A program made the position numbers and the translations under genes. From Sulfuriferula sp. (lineage in GTDB: Bacteria > Pseudomonadota > Gammaproteobacteria > Burkholderiales > Sulfuriferulaceae): a stretch of DNA of 64,000 bases. Shown in pieces: positions 55,161 through 64,000 of this stretch. The first letter of the stretch is position 1. Every line of letters starts with the position of its first letter. The stretch lies in contig JARLJL010000020.1 of the NCBI GenBank assembly GCA_031291235.1, positions 97,134 through 161,133 of the forward strand, in the 5' to 3' direction. Below the pieces are notes generated by a model that had not been told where the DNA came from, searched no databases, and saw only the letters and a list, made by a program, of their open reading frames with translations.

Positions 55161-56656
55161 TGTCCGCTCAATTAAATGATACCGTGCAAAGCACGGTGTT
55201 CGCTGAGGTGAATGCAGAACCAAGTTTGCTGGATCAAATCGTGGAGAACAGCAAGGTTGCCAAATCGGCCATTGAGCACAATCGCGCCAAGGATTTGATT
55301 TCGGAACTGGTTAATCAAGTGATGCAGGGTACCGTGGTCATGTCTGCGAATCTTACGGCGACGCTTGATGCACGCGTAGCCGAACTCGATCAGCTTATTT
55401 CGGCACAAGTTAGTGCGATCATGCACGCGCCGGAATTCCAACGGCTGGAATCGAGCTGGACGGGGTTGAATTACCTGATACGCAATACGACATCGAGCCC
55501 CAATCTTAAAATCAAGGTGCTGAATACAACCAAAAAAGAATTGATAAAAGACTTCCAGTCAGCGCTGGATTTCGATCAGAGCACCATGTTCAAGAAAGTA
55601 TACGAGGAGGAATTCGGTACTTTCGGCGGCGCACCATTCGGCACATTGCTGGGTGATTTCGAAATTTCCAGACAGCCTGAAGATATGTATTTTATTGAGC
55701 AGATGTCGCACATAGCGGCAGCTGCGCATGCCCCGTTCGTGACGGCAGCATCGCCTGAATTGTTCGGCCTGGATACTTACGCGGATTTAGGCAAACCCCG
55801 AGATTTATCCAAAGTGTTCGATACGGTCGAATATGCGAAATGGAAGTCGTTTCGCGAATCGGAAGATTCGCGTTACGTTGGCTTGACGTTGCCGCGGTTC
55901 CTCGGGCGTTTGCCGTTCAATCCGAAAGACGGCGCTACTGTCGAAGGCTTCAATTTTGTTGAAGATGTCGACGGTACAGATCACAGCAAATATTTGTGGT
56001 GCAACGCCACCTATGCATTCGGTGCAAAGCTGACCAAGGCATTTGAAGATTTCGGCTGGTGCGCCGCAATACGCGGCGTAGAAGGGGGCGGTCTGGTGGA
56101 GGACTTGCCGACGCACACGTTCAAAACCGACGAAGGCGAAATTGCACTGAAATGTCCGACCGAAATAGCGATTACCGACCGGCGTGAAAAGGAATTGAGC
56201 GATCTCGGATTCATTTCGCTGGTGCATTGCAAAAATACTGACTACGCAGCCTTTTTTGGAGCGCAATCGGCTCAAAAATCCAAGAAATATAATACTGATT
56301 CCGCCAATGCCAACGCAGTGCTGTCGGCGCAGTTGCAATATGTGTTTACGGTGTCGCGCATTGCGCATTACATGAAAGCCATGATGCGTGACAAGATCGG
56401 CAGTTTCGCTGCCGCATCCAATGTCGAGGACTTTCTTAACCGCTGGTTGATGCAGTACGTGCTGCTGGACGATAACGCCAGCCAGGAAGCAAAAGCGCAA
56501 TTCCCCCTACGTGAAGCCTCAGTTCAGGTTGCCGAAGTGCCGGGTCGCCCGGGCGTATATCGCGCCGTATCGTTTTTGAGACCGCATTTTCAGCTGGATG
56601 AACTTTCGGTTTCACTCCGTTTGGTCGCGGAGTTGCCTCAATCGACCAAGTCGTAA
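55160..56656 (+). CDS. tssC: T6SS contractile sheath large subunit TssC (VipB)
   Basis: Main sheath subunit, 498 residues. Landmarks include EFQRLESSWTGLNYLIRNT, YEEEFGTFGGAPFGTLLGDF, SPELFGLDTYADLG, RYVGLTLPRFLGRLPF and the C-terminal RPGVYRAVSFLRPHFQLDEL. Cotranscribed and translationally coupled with tssB. The length and these blocks match the family closely. Confidence 0.98.
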   Translation: MSAQLNDTVQSTVFAEVNAEPSLLDQIVENSKVAKSAIEHNRAKDLISELVNQVMQGTVVMSANLTATLDARVAELDQLISAQVSAIMHAPEFQRLESSWTGLNYLIRNTTSSPNLKIKVLNTTKKELIKDFQSALDFDQSTMFKKVYEEEFGTFGGAPFGTLLGDFEISRQPEDMYFIEQMSHIAAAAHAPFVTAASPELFGLDTYADLGKPRDLSKVFDTVEYAKWKSFRESEDSRYVGLTLPRFLGRLPFNPKDGATVEGFNFVEDVDGTDHSKYLWCNATYAFGAKLTKAFEDFGWCAAIRGVEGGGLVEDLPTHTFKTDEGEIALKCPTEIAITDRREKELSDLGFISLVHCKNTDYAAFFGAQSAQKSKKYNTDSANANAVLSAQLQYVFTVSRIAHYMKAMMRDKIGSFAAASNVEDFLNRWLMQYVLLDDNASQEAKAQFPLREASVQVAEVPGRPGVYRAVSFLRPHFQLDELSVSLRLVAELPQSTKS

Positions 56657-56683
56657 TATCAATCAACTTAAGGGGGTTTTTTA

Positions 56684-57175
56684 ATGGCAATAGACGTTTA
56701 TCTACAAATTGACACAATCAAAGGCGAGTCGACTGACAGCGCTCATAAAGATTGGATAGAGTGCAAATCGGTAGCCTGGGAAGTGCTGCAGCCCAAATCG
56801 GCTACTGCATCCACTGGCGGCGGACATACTGCCGAACGCTGCGAACATAAGGATATCGTGCTGACCAAGCTGGCAGACTTGTCCACACCTTTGCTGTTGC
56901 AGAATTGTTCTTCCGGTAAAACATTTCCCAAAGCCAAATTCGAATTTCTGCGGGCCGACAGCAATGGCGATCGCGTCAAGTACTTTGAAATCGAATTATT
57001 GAATGTTTTGGTAAGTGGTGTTGCGCCGGAAGTGAATGGGGGCGATATTCTGCACGAAACCGTTAGCCTGAAGTACTCGCAAGTGAAATGGAAATATCTG
57101 CAGCAGAAAGTCAATGGCGGTGCCGGCGGCAATACTGCCGGTGGTTGGGATCTGTCTACCAACAAAACCGTGTAG
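56684..57175 (+). CDS. hcp: T6SS tube protein Hcp (TssD)
   Basis: Forms the inner tube expelled by the sheath. The 163-residue protein starts MAIDVYLQIDTIKGESTDSA and has the Hcp barrel strands ECKSVAWEVLQPKSA, HKDIVLTKLADLSTPLLLQN, FEFLRADSNGDRVKYFEIEL and VSLKYSQVKWKYLQQK. A very strong ribosome-binding site (AAGGGGG) precedes the ATG, in line with the high expression of Hcp. Confidence 0.97.
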   Translation: MAIDVYLQIDTIKGESTDSAHKDWIECKSVAWEVLQPKSATASTGGGHTAERCEHKDIVLTKLADLSTPLLLQNCSSGKTFPKAKFEFLRADSNGDRVKYFEIELLNVLVSGVAPEVNGGDILHETVSLKYSQVKWKYLQQKVNGGAGGNTAGGWDLSTNKTV

Positions 57176-57247
57176 TTTGTTGTTGTGGAACCGTAGGTGG
57201 TCTGCGGTTCCAGTTTGTATTTTGACATCAAGTTTAGGGTTATGAGA

Positions 57248-57730
57248 ATGAAGGGTTACGCTCCCGGATTATTCGATAAGTTGATGGCCGGCAGTCTGGG
57301 GTTATCCGGTAATGTGATCATCAGCCTGACACTGGAAGAAATGAAAGACGTGGTAGCAAGAGATCTGGAGTCATTGCTTAACACCCGGTCAGTGATATCG
57401 GAAGCCATGTTAAAGCGTTATCCAGAATGCAGTAAATCCATTGTCACCTACGGCTTGAACGACTTTGCCGGCTTGAGTCTGTCCAGCGCAAATGATCGTC
57501 ACTATATCTGCCGTTCGCTAGAGAAGACCATCATGCGCCATGAACCGCGCTTGCGTAATGTTCATGCTTCGCTGGAACTGGAGGACGGCTCGACCAATCG
57601 CCTGAATTTTGCCATCGCTGCATTGCTGGTGCTGGAATTGGCGCAGGAGCCTGTCAGTTTCGATGCCGTACTGCAGCCTTCCAGCCCGCAATACTCGATA
57701 ACCAAAGCGCGGCGTTCCTTGCGTACCTGA
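57248..57730 (+). CDS. tssE: T6SS baseplate protein TssE
   Basis: Gp25-like baseplate wedge protein. ATG 57248 (MKGYAPGLFDKLMAG) has AGGG seven bases upstream and is preferred over ATG 57242; the protein then has 160 residues. Family features: FDKLMAG at the start, a lysozyme-like gp25 region (VARDLESLLNTR, YPECSKSIVTYGLNDFAGLS) and the conserved E-x-R near IMRHEPRLRNV. Confidence 0.93.
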   Translation: MKGYAPGLFDKLMAGSLGLSGNVIISLTLEEMKDVVARDLESLLNTRSVISEAMLKRYPECSKSIVTYGLNDFAGLSLSSANDRHYICRSLEKTIMRHEPRLRNVHASLELEDGSTNRLNFAIAALLVLELAQEPVSFDAVLQPSSPQYSITKARRSLRT

Positions 57731-57739
57731 GGCGTGAGC

Positions 57740-59584
57740 ATGGACGATCTACTTCCGTATTACGAGCAGGAACTCAGCTTTATTCGCCGATATTCGCGCG
57801 AATTTGCAGAGCGTTACCCCAAGATTGCCAGTCAGCTGCAGATGTCTGGCGAGGTGTCCGAAGACCCGCATATTGAGCGCATGATACAGTCGTTCGCCTT
57901 GCTGACGGCGCGCGTGTCGCGTCGGCTGGATGACGATTATCCCGAATTTACCGAAGCGCTGTTCGAGGTGCTGTATCCGCATTATCTGCGGCCGTTCCCA
58001 TCCTGCTCTATCGCGCATTTCGATTACACCGCAGCGGCATCGCAGCTGACCGGTGCCACCACGCTGGCCCGCGGTACGGAACTGAATACCCGGCCGGTCA
58101 AAGGGCTGGCATGCAAATTCAGAACCGCCTACGATTTGGCGATTGCGCCTATCCGGCTGACTCAGGCGCAATTTGATCCGATTATCGATGCCCCGGATTT
58201 GGTAACATTACCTGCCAATGCCAGTTCGTGTATTAGTATCCGGGTCGAAACCGCCGCAGAACAAATCAGTCTGGCACAACTGAAATTGCAAGCTTTGCGT
58301 GTGTTTATGCACGGCGAACCGTCTTTTTGTGCAACATTCCGCGATGCGCTGTTCATGCGCACCGTACGCGCCTATGTGGAAGTGCCGCATACAGGCCGCT
58401 GGATCATGCTGGATAACATTCCATTGAAGCCGGTCGGTTTCGCGGACGATGAGGCGCTCATTCCGTTCCCGGCGCAATCGCATTCGGCCTACCGGATATT
58501 GACCGAGTATTTCGCTTTTCCCGACAAATTCAATTTTTTCGAAATCGATCTGGCTGCGATCGGCAAGCTGTTACCGTCCGGCTGTAATGCATTCAGCCTG
58601 CATTTGGTGTTGTCGGACGTGCGTTCGGATTCCAATCTGTCACGTATTTTGGCCACGCTCTCCATGGATAAGTTGCTGCTGGGTTGCACCCCGGTAGTCA
58701 ACCTGTTTGCGCAACGCGGCGAACCGATACGCTTGACGCACACTGTTGCAGCTTATCCGGTGCTTGCCGACGCGCGGCGTGCTTATGCGTACGAAGTGTA
58801 TTCGATAGACAGCGTGCGCATGGTGAGGCAGACGCCGCAAGGCGAGTCCATTACCGAATTTCGCCCATTCTATGGATTGCGTCATGGCGAATCGGCCGAG
58901 CGCGATGGCCATTACTGGGTACAGCGGCGGGATGACATGACCGCTATCAAGAGCCCCGGTTATGAAACCGAGATTTCCATAGTCGATATCGATTTCAATC
59001 CTGCGGAGATAGAAACCGACACGTTGAGCATCGGCCTGACTTGCTCCAATCGCGATTTGCCTACCCAGCTAAGTTATGGACTGAGCGGGGGCGACTTATT
59101 TCTGGAGGGCGGCTCCATCGTCCGCAGTATCGGATTCTTACGTAAACCGACCGAGCCTTATCGTTTCGAGCGTGGGCACGGCGCACATTGGCGGCTGATT
59201 TCCCAGCTATCGCTGAATCATTTGTCCTTAAGTCAGGGCGGGCTGGATGCATTTCGTGAAACGTTGGCACTCTACGACTTGCCGCGCAGCCCTATATCGC
59301 GTCGGCAATTAGGCGGTATCGCAGGCATGAACAGCCGTCCGGTGACCGCATGGTTGCCGGGCAACCCCTTTGCCTGTCTGGTTCGCGGGGTAGAGGTACA
59401 AATAACGATAGAAGAAGAAAGTTTCGTCGGCAGCGGCATTTATGGCTTCGCCAGCGTACTGGAACAATTTTTGGGGTTGTATGCGCATGCCAACAGTTTT
59501 GTGCAGTTGGTGATGCTGTCGAAACGCACCGGGGAAGAATTATTGCGATGCAAACCAAGAAGCGGCGATTTAAGCCTGCTGTAA
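57740..59584 (+). CDS. tssF: T6SS baseplate protein TssF
   Basis: Baseplate wedge component. ATG 57740 has GAGG seven bases before it and gives the family opening MDDLLPYYEQELSFIRRYSR; GTG 57734 is possible. The 614-residue protein contains DPHIERMIQSFALLTARVSR, LFEVLYPHYLRPFPSCSI, HLVLSDVRSDSN and the C-terminal WRLISQLSLNHLSLSQGG. It overlaps tssG by 37 bases. Confidence 0.96.
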   Translation: MDDLLPYYEQELSFIRRYSREFAERYPKIASQLQMSGEVSEDPHIERMIQSFALLTARVSRRLDDDYPEFTEALFEVLYPHYLRPFPSCSIAHFDYTAAASQLTGATTLARGTELNTRPVKGLACKFRTAYDLAIAPIRLTQAQFDPIIDAPDLVTLPANASSCISIRVETAAEQISLAQLKLQALRVFMHGEPSFCATFRDALFMRTVRAYVEVPHTGRWIMLDNIPLKPVGFADDEALIPFPAQSHSAYRILTEYFAFPDKFNFFEIDLAAIGKLLPSGCNAFSLHLVLSDVRSDSNLSRILATLSMDKLLLGCTPVVNLFAQRGEPIRLTHTVAAYPVLADARRAYAYEVYSIDSVRMVRQTPQGESITEFRPFYGLRHGESAERDGHYWVQRRDDMTAIKSPGYETEISIVDIDFNPAEIETDTLSIGLTCSNRDLPTQLSYGLSGGDLFLEGGSIVRSIGFLRKPTEPYRFERGHGAHWRLISQLSLNHLSLSQGGLDAFRETLALYDLPRSPISRRQLGGIAGMNSRPVTAWLPGNPFACLVRGVEVQITIEEESFVGSGIYGFASVLEQFLGLYAHANSFVQLVMLSKRTGEELLRCKPRSGDLSLL

Positions 59585-60642
59585 TTGCGCAGTTAACTGC
59601 AGAGCCGCACCGCTTTGGATTCTTCCAGGCGGTGAGACTGCTTGAAAACTGGCTGAAACAGAATGGGGTTGCATCAGATAAAACGCTGATCGATTACATT
59701 CGCTTCCGTAATAGCCTGTCGTTGCAGTTCCCTGCCAGTCAGATCGAAGCGTTGCGCGTTACCCGCAAACCAGTGGACGAAGCTGACGGAGATGACGCGT
59801 CGGCAACAGTCCTTCCGGTAGCGACAGATGTGCAATCCATCGTCATCACTCCGGCATTTATGGGATTTTTGGGCGGGAACGGTACGTTGCCTAACCATTA
59901 CACCGAGCAGGTTTCTGCGCATGCCCTGTATAACCGTGACGATGCACCGCGCGCATTTCTGGATGTATTTTCCAGTCGGGCTGTAAGCCTGTTTTATCAA
60001 TCCTGGTGCAAATATCGGCTGGCGTTAGGGTACGAACGGCACGGTAAGGATAAATTCCTGTCGCTGCTGTTATCGTTATCCGGGCTCGGACACGCCGATT
60101 TGCAAGCGCGGTTGCAGCACAGCGGTCAGGGGGTGATGGATGCCAGCATCGCGCATTTTGCCGGCGCTATACGCCGTCGCCCGGTGTCGGCAAGTGTGCT
60201 GCAACGCATGTTGACAACCTACTTTTCGGCATCGGTCAAGGTCATATTATTTACCGGTAGCTGGTATCGCGTGCCATCTTCACAACAAACCAGTCTGGGT
60301 AACAACAATGCCGTGCTGGGTGTGACGGCCATGGCAGGCGAGCGCGTGTGGCAGCGCGATCTGCGCATACGTCTCGAATTCGGCGCCTTGAACAAGGAAC
60401 AGTTCGAGCAGTTTTTGCCCGGCGGACAATCTGCGCAAGCGCTGGACAGCTTGCTCAAGCTGCTAACGCATCATGAATTTGAATATGAAATACAGCTGAT
60501 ACTGGCAGCGCATTGCGTGCGCGGCAATCGGCTCGGAATCGAGCCGGGAAACGGACGTCTGGGATGGGATACATTCCTGGTCAGTCAGCCTGTCAGCAAT
60601 GATCGTCACGATATTTGTTACACCATGAATGCCATTGCTTGA
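59548..60642 (+). CDS. tssG: T6SS baseplate protein TssG
   Basis: Partner of TssF in the baseplate wedge. ATG 59548 lies inside the end of tssF and gives MQTKKRRFKPAVIAQL; the 66 codons open upstream are tssF sequence in another frame. The 364-residue protein has AEPHRFGFFQAVRLLENWL, IRFRNSLSLQFPASQIEALR, GFLGGNGTLPNHYTEQ and GNRLGIEPGNGRLGWDTFLV, all typical of TssG. Confidence 0.95.
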   Translation: MQTKKRRFKPAVIAQLTAEPHRFGFFQAVRLLENWLKQNGVASDKTLIDYIRFRNSLSLQFPASQIEALRVTRKPVDEADGDDASATVLPVATDVQSIVITPAFMGFLGGNGTLPNHYTEQVSAHALYNRDDAPRAFLDVFSSRAVSLFYQSWCKYRLALGYERHGKDKFLSLLLSLSGLGHADLQARLQHSGQGVMDASIAHFAGAIRRRPVSASVLQRMLTTYFSASVKVILFTGSWYRVPSSQQTSLGNNNAVLGVTAMAGERVWQRDLRIRLEFGALNKEQFEQFLPGGQSAQALDSLLKLLTHHEFEYEIQLILAAHCVRGNRLGIEPGNGRLGWDTFLVSQPVSNDRHDICYTMNAIA

Positions 60643-60688
60643 AATGGGTGAGTGGCATTGCTAGCCATGCGTATGAAAGGCCGGGAAA

Positions 60689-61069
60689 GTGAATAAAAGG
60701 ATTTTGTATAGAGAAGAGTGTTTTCAGATACAGGGCGCTGTATTTGAAGTGTTTCGGGAAATGCGCTGCGGTTTTGCGGAAGCGGTTTATCGGGAATGCC
60801 TGGAAAAAGAGTTTGCCATACGCGGGATTCCCTTTGTGGCTCGGCCGGAACAGCAGCTGTTTTATAAAGGGCAGACGCTGCAGCAGACCAGTACTCCCGA
60901 TTTTATTTGTCATGGTTCCATCGTCGTCGAACTTAAGGCCGTTCCGGTAATAACGGGAGAACATAAAGTCCGGGTGCTCAATTACCTGAAGGCGACGGGT
61001 ATGCGATTGGGGTTGCTGGCCAACTTCGGATGCCATCCGAAAGCGACTGTAGAAAGAATAGTGCTGTAA
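60689..61069 (+). CDS. GxxExxY protein
   Basis: A 126-residue protein of the GxxExxY family: the name motif is present as GFAEAVYRECLEKEF, followed by YKGQTLQQTSTPDFICHGSI, VVELKAVPVI, HKVRVLNYLKATGMRLGLLA and NFG. The D-x-V/E-L-K-A pattern resembles a PD-(D/E)xK nuclease core. The start is GTG 60689. The gene sits between tssG and clpV, where T6SS loci do not normally have one. Its role is unknown; it may be a passenger. Confidence 0.85.
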   Translation: MNKRILYREECFQIQGAVFEVFREMRCGFAEAVYRECLEKEFAIRGIPFVARPEQQLFYKGQTLQQTSTPDFICHGSIVVELKAVPVITGEHKVRVLNYLKATGMRLGLLANFGCHPKATVERIVL

Positions 61070-61140
61070 AACCGTTTGTACTGTCCGGGAATATAAAAAA
61101 TCAATCGCTAAGTTGTTAAAACTGCAGGGAGAGCAGTCAT

Positions 61141-63792
61141 ATGGGCATTAATCTTAAATCACTCATCACCAAACTCAACGACACATCGCGTCTTGCGACC
61201 GAGCGGGCGGCTAATATATGTATTAGCCGCGGGCATTATGAAGTCGATATCGAGCATTTATTTCTGGCGCTGCTGGAACAAGACAAAAGCGACGTCACCA
61301 TTATTTTGCGTCGCAACGATATCGATCCGCGCCAGCTTGCAGGCGATTTGCAAGTCGTCACCGAGCAGTTTGGCAGCGGCAATACCCGTACACCGGTGTT
61401 TTCGTCCAATCTGGCCAAACTCTTCGAGCACGCTTGGCTCATCGCCTCGCTGGATAATGCCGATGCAGGCATACGTAGCGGACAATTATTGCTTGCCATG
61501 CTGACTGCGTCCGATCTGCAGCAGCTGGCCTGGCGCAGTTCCAAATTGTTTAATCGCATAGCACTGGATCAGCTCAAACATGATTTGCCCGGTTTAACGG
61601 CAGGCTCGCAGGAGACGCTGACCGTTGCTGCTGCCGATTTGTCCGCCACGGACGCAGCCGACGTGATATCCGGTCAGCCGGTTCGCAAGACCCCTGCGCT
61701 CGACCAGTACACCACCAATCTTACCCAGCGCGCTCGCGATGGCAAACTCGATCCGGTGATAGGGCGCGATGCCGAAATTCGTCAGGCTATCGATATCCTG
61801 CTGCGGCGCAGACAGAATAATCCCATACTCACCGGCGAACCTGGCGTCGGCAAAACGGCCATAGTCGAAGGCCTGGCGCTGCGTATCGTTATTCATGATG
61901 TGCCCGAGGTGCTGGATAATGTCGAATTGCATACGCTGGACATGGGCCTGTTGCAGGCAGGCGCATCGGTCAAGGGTGAATTCGAGAATCGCCTTAAATC
62001 CGTCATCGACGAGGTAAAGAAAAGCCCGCGGCCGATCATACTGTTTATCGACGAAGCGCATACCTTGATTGGTGCGGGCGGTCAGGCCGGGCAAAGCGAT
62101 GCGGCGAATCTGCTTAAACCGGCACTGGCGCGGGGCGAACTGCGTACTATCGCTGCGACGACCTGGAGCGAGTATAAAACCTATTTTGAAAAAGACGCGG
62201 CACTGGCGCGCCGGTTTCAGGTCATCAAGGTCGAAGAGCCCGACGAAGCCACTGCCTGCGCCATGTTGCGCGGCATGTTGCCGCATATGGAGCGGCATTT
62301 CAATGTACGCATACAGGATCAGGCCATTACCGATGCCGTACGTCTGTCGCATCGCTATATCAGCGGACGTCAGCTCCCCGACAAAGCCATTAGCGTACTC
62401 GATACCGCCTGCGCCAAAGTCGCGCTGGCGCAGAATGCGACGCCAGCCCCGCTGGAAACGGTCACCAAACGGCTGGAACATCTGACTGCGGAAATCGACT
62501 TGCTTACCCGCGAAGCGCGTACCCATGACGGGCACTGGGCGCGATTAAACGCCTGTATGCAACTGCGCGACAGCCTGCAGGCCGAACAAGCGGCACTGAC
62601 CGGTCGCTGGCGCGAAGAGCAGGCGCTGTCGCAACAGATACAGACATTGCGCAACCGGATGGAATCCGCAGAACAGACGCCAGACGCCGCAGAGCAGCGT
62701 CAGCTCGCCGATCTGAATTGGCAGTTGCGGCGCCTGCAAGGCGAAATGCCGCTCACCGCCGTGCAAGTGGACGGGCATACTGTCGCGCAGGTGATTGCCA
62801 GCTGGACCGGCATCCCGCTGGGCAACATGCTCAAGGACGATTTGCAGCAAGTGCTGGATCTGCCGGCGCGTTTGCATAAACGCATCATCGGCCAGCGTCA
62901 CGCCATCTCCGCCATCGCCCAGCGCATTCGCACCTCGCGCGCCGGTCTCGACGATCCCAACAAACCGCAAGGCGTATTTCTGTTTGCGGGTACTTCCGGC
63001 GTCGGCAAGACCGAAACCGCGCTGGCATTGGCCGATGCCCTGTATGGCGGCGAACACAAACTCATTACCATCAACCTCAGCGAATATCAGGAAGCGCACA
63101 GCGTATCCGGCCTTAAAGGATCGCCGCCGGGATACGTCGGGTACGGCACCGGCGGCATACTCACCGAAGCCGTGCGTCGCAACCCCTACAGCGTCGTCCT
63201 GCTCGACGAAGCGGAAAAAGCGCATCCCGACGTGTTGGAACTGTTCTTCCAGGTGTTCGATAAAGGGCGTATGGAAGACGCCGAAGGCCGCGAAATCGAC
63301 TTTCGCAATACCTTCATTATTCTGACCAGCAACGTCGGCGCATCCAGCCTGATGCAAGCCTGTCTGAATAAGGCGGCTGCGGATTTGCCTACGGTAGCAG
63401 CGCTTGACACCCTCATTCGGCCGCAACTCGTCAAAGTGTTCAAGCCCGCCTTTATCGGACGCTTGCAGGTGATTCCGTTTTACCCTATCGACGACAACGA
63501 TCTGGCGGAAATCATCCGCCTCAAACTGCGGCATGTGGTGGATCGCATGGCGGCGCAACATCAGATCAGACTCGATTATCACGATAGCGTAGTCGACACC
63601 GTGCTCAATCGCTGTACCGAAGTGGATTCCGGCGCGCGCAACGTCGACAGCATCCTCAACGGCAGTCTGCTGCCGGAACTGGCTGAGCATTTGCTTACCC
63701 GCATGGCCGAAGGCAAACAGATTGCGCGCATCAAAGTCAGCAGTCTCAAATCAGGACAGTTCAAATATCAAATGAGCGAGGCCGTATTATGA
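61141..63792 (+). CDS. clpV: T6SS sheath-recycling ATPase ClpV (TssH)
   Basis: AAA+ unfoldase that disassembles contracted TssBC sheaths. The 883-residue protein has a Clp N domain ([20 protein letters not shown]), a first ATPase domain with Walker A GEPGVGKT (about residues 232-239) and [14 protein letters not shown], the middle coiled coil, and a second ATPase domain with Walker A GTSGVGKT (about 617-624) and [20 protein letters not shown]. The N-terminal helix and length fit ClpV rather than ClpB. Its stop overlaps the next start by four bases (ATGA). Confidence 0.96.
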   Translation: MGINLKSLITKLNDTSRLATERAANICISRGHYEVDIEHLFLALLEQDKSDVTIILRRNDIDPRQLAGDLQVVTEQFGSGNTRTPVFSSNLAKLFEHAWLIASLDNADAGIRSGQLLLAMLTASDLQQLAWRSSKLFNRIALDQLKHDLPGLTAGSQETLTVAAADLSATDAADVISGQPVRKTPALDQYTTNLTQRARDGKLDPVIGRDAEIRQAIDILLRRRQNNPILTGEPGVGKTAIVEGLALRIVIHDVPEVLDNVELHTLDMGLLQAGASVKGEFENRLKSVIDEVKKSPRPIILFIDEAHTLIGAGGQAGQSDAANLLKPALARGELRTIAATTWSEYKTYFEKDAALARRFQVIKVEEPDEATACAMLRGMLPHMERHFNVRIQDQAITDAVRLSHRYISGRQLPDKAISVLDTACAKVALAQNATPAPLETVTKRLEHLTAEIDLLTREARTHDGHWARLNACMQLRDSLQAEQAALTGRWREEQALSQQIQTLRNRMESAEQTPDAAEQRQLADLNWQLRRLQGEMPLTAVQVDGHTVAQVIASWTGIPLGNMLKDDLQQVLDLPARLHKRIIGQRHAISAIAQRIRTSRAGLDDPNKPQGVFLFAGTSGVGKTETALALADALYGGEHKLITINLSEYQEAHSVSGLKGSPPGYVGYGTGGILTEAVRRNPYSVVLLDEAEKAHPDVLELFFQVFDKGRMEDAEGREIDFRNTFIILTSNVGASSLMQACLNKAAADLPTVAALDTLIRPQLVKVFKPAFIGRLQVIPFYPIDDNDLAEIIRLKLRHVVDRMAAQHQIRLDYHDSVVDTVLNRCTEVDSGARNVDSILNGSLLPELAEHLLTRMAEGKQIARIKVSSLKSGQFKYQMSEAVL

Positions 63793-64000
63793 GTGCGCCG
63801 GATTTGCAAAGTTTGAGCGAACTCGTTCCGCTTGTTACAGAATTCCTGTCGGGTGGGCATCAAACCGACCGCCTCATGCGCCTGCACACCCCGCTGGACA
63901 GTCATTACGGCCCCGATACGTTGATCCCCGAAACCCTGCAAGGCAGCGAAGTCATCGGCACGCAATCTGGCGCAACCCCATCAGAAACGCCCATTACCGG
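63789..64000 (+). CDS. Second VgrG (TssI), partial
   Basis: An open frame from ATG 63789 runs off the right edge. The first residues fit a VgrG N-terminus: VTEFLSGGHQTDRLMRLHTP then DTLIPETLQGSEVIG, parallel to HARLLTLTQA ... NFVVERITGSEGIN in the VgrG at 47881-50721. It is coupled to clpV by an ATGA overlap, a common site for vgrG. Only 70 codons are visible, so the call is provisional. Confidence 0.65.
   Translation, partial: MSAPDLQSLSELVPLVTEFLSGGHQTDRLMRLHTPLDSHYGPDTLIPETLQGSEVIGTQSGATPSETPIT

Noticed and set aside
59350..59547. 66-codon N-terminal extension of TssG
   Set aside because: It is tssF coding sequence read in another frame; the family start is at 59548.
62545..63690. Long minus-strand frame (381 codons) opposite clpV
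   Set aside because: Antisense shadow of the second ATPase domain of ClpV; no protein-like pattern.

Overview
The window reads as chromosome of a betaproteobacterium, most likely an autotroph of the Nitrosomonadales/Gallionellaceae/Sulfuricellaceae type. The gene order (ubiE-ubiJ; pyrG-kdsA-eno-ftsB-zipA-ligA-galU; rpsP-rimM-trmD-rplS; rplU-rpmA-obgE-proB; glyA-nrdR-ribD) is typical of the class, and a proteobacterial-type phosphoribulokinase points to a Calvin cycle. The placement is by inference from gene content; no rRNA is present. I found no tRNA, insertion sequence or CRISPR array.

Region 1 (1-20.1 kb) is core: ubiquinone synthesis (UbiJ cut by the window edge, UbiE), the small SRP RNA, CTP synthase, KDO8P synthase, enolase, the divisome proteins FtsB and ZipA, DNA ligase, GalU, the PII-modifying GlnD with methionine aminopeptidase, the S16-RimM-TrmD-L19 operon, and HolA-LptE-LeuS on the minus strand. 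Region 2 (20.2-43.3 kb) is also mainly housekeeping: phosphoribulokinase, an aminopropyltransferase-like protein, ProS, a lytic transglycosylase, ProB, Obg, L27/L21, polyprenyl diphosphate synthase, a PilS/PilR-type two-component pair, a cation/calcium exchanger homologue, RibD-NrdR-GlyA, an Ala/Pro-repeat lipoprotein, YgfZ, QueF, Ffh, a CcsA-like membrane protein, and a small cluster holding a lipoate-ligase-like protein and a YgfX-like protein. The last two seem to start upstream of any canonical start codon.

Region 3 (43.3-64 kb) is a type VI secretion locus. A minus-strand unit holds tssJ, tssK, tssL and vgrG, followed by a LysM/N-acetylmuramidase effector whose end overlaps a secreted candidate immunity protein. 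Two more paralogues of that protein lie further downstream. A divergent plus-strand unit holds a TPR lipoprotein, tssB, tssC, hcp, tssE, tssF, tssG, a GxxExxY protein, clpV and the start of a second vgrG that runs off the window. TssA, TssM and the rest are not seen and may lie beyond the right edge.

The most interesting part is 43.3-47.9 kb. It combines a VgrG-delivered cell-wall hydrolase, a family of at least three periplasmic candidate immunity proteins, and an AT-rich gap containing a truncated fourth family member and a 38-nt scrap of vgrG. I read this as the residue of an earlier, decayed vgrG-effector-immunity cassette.
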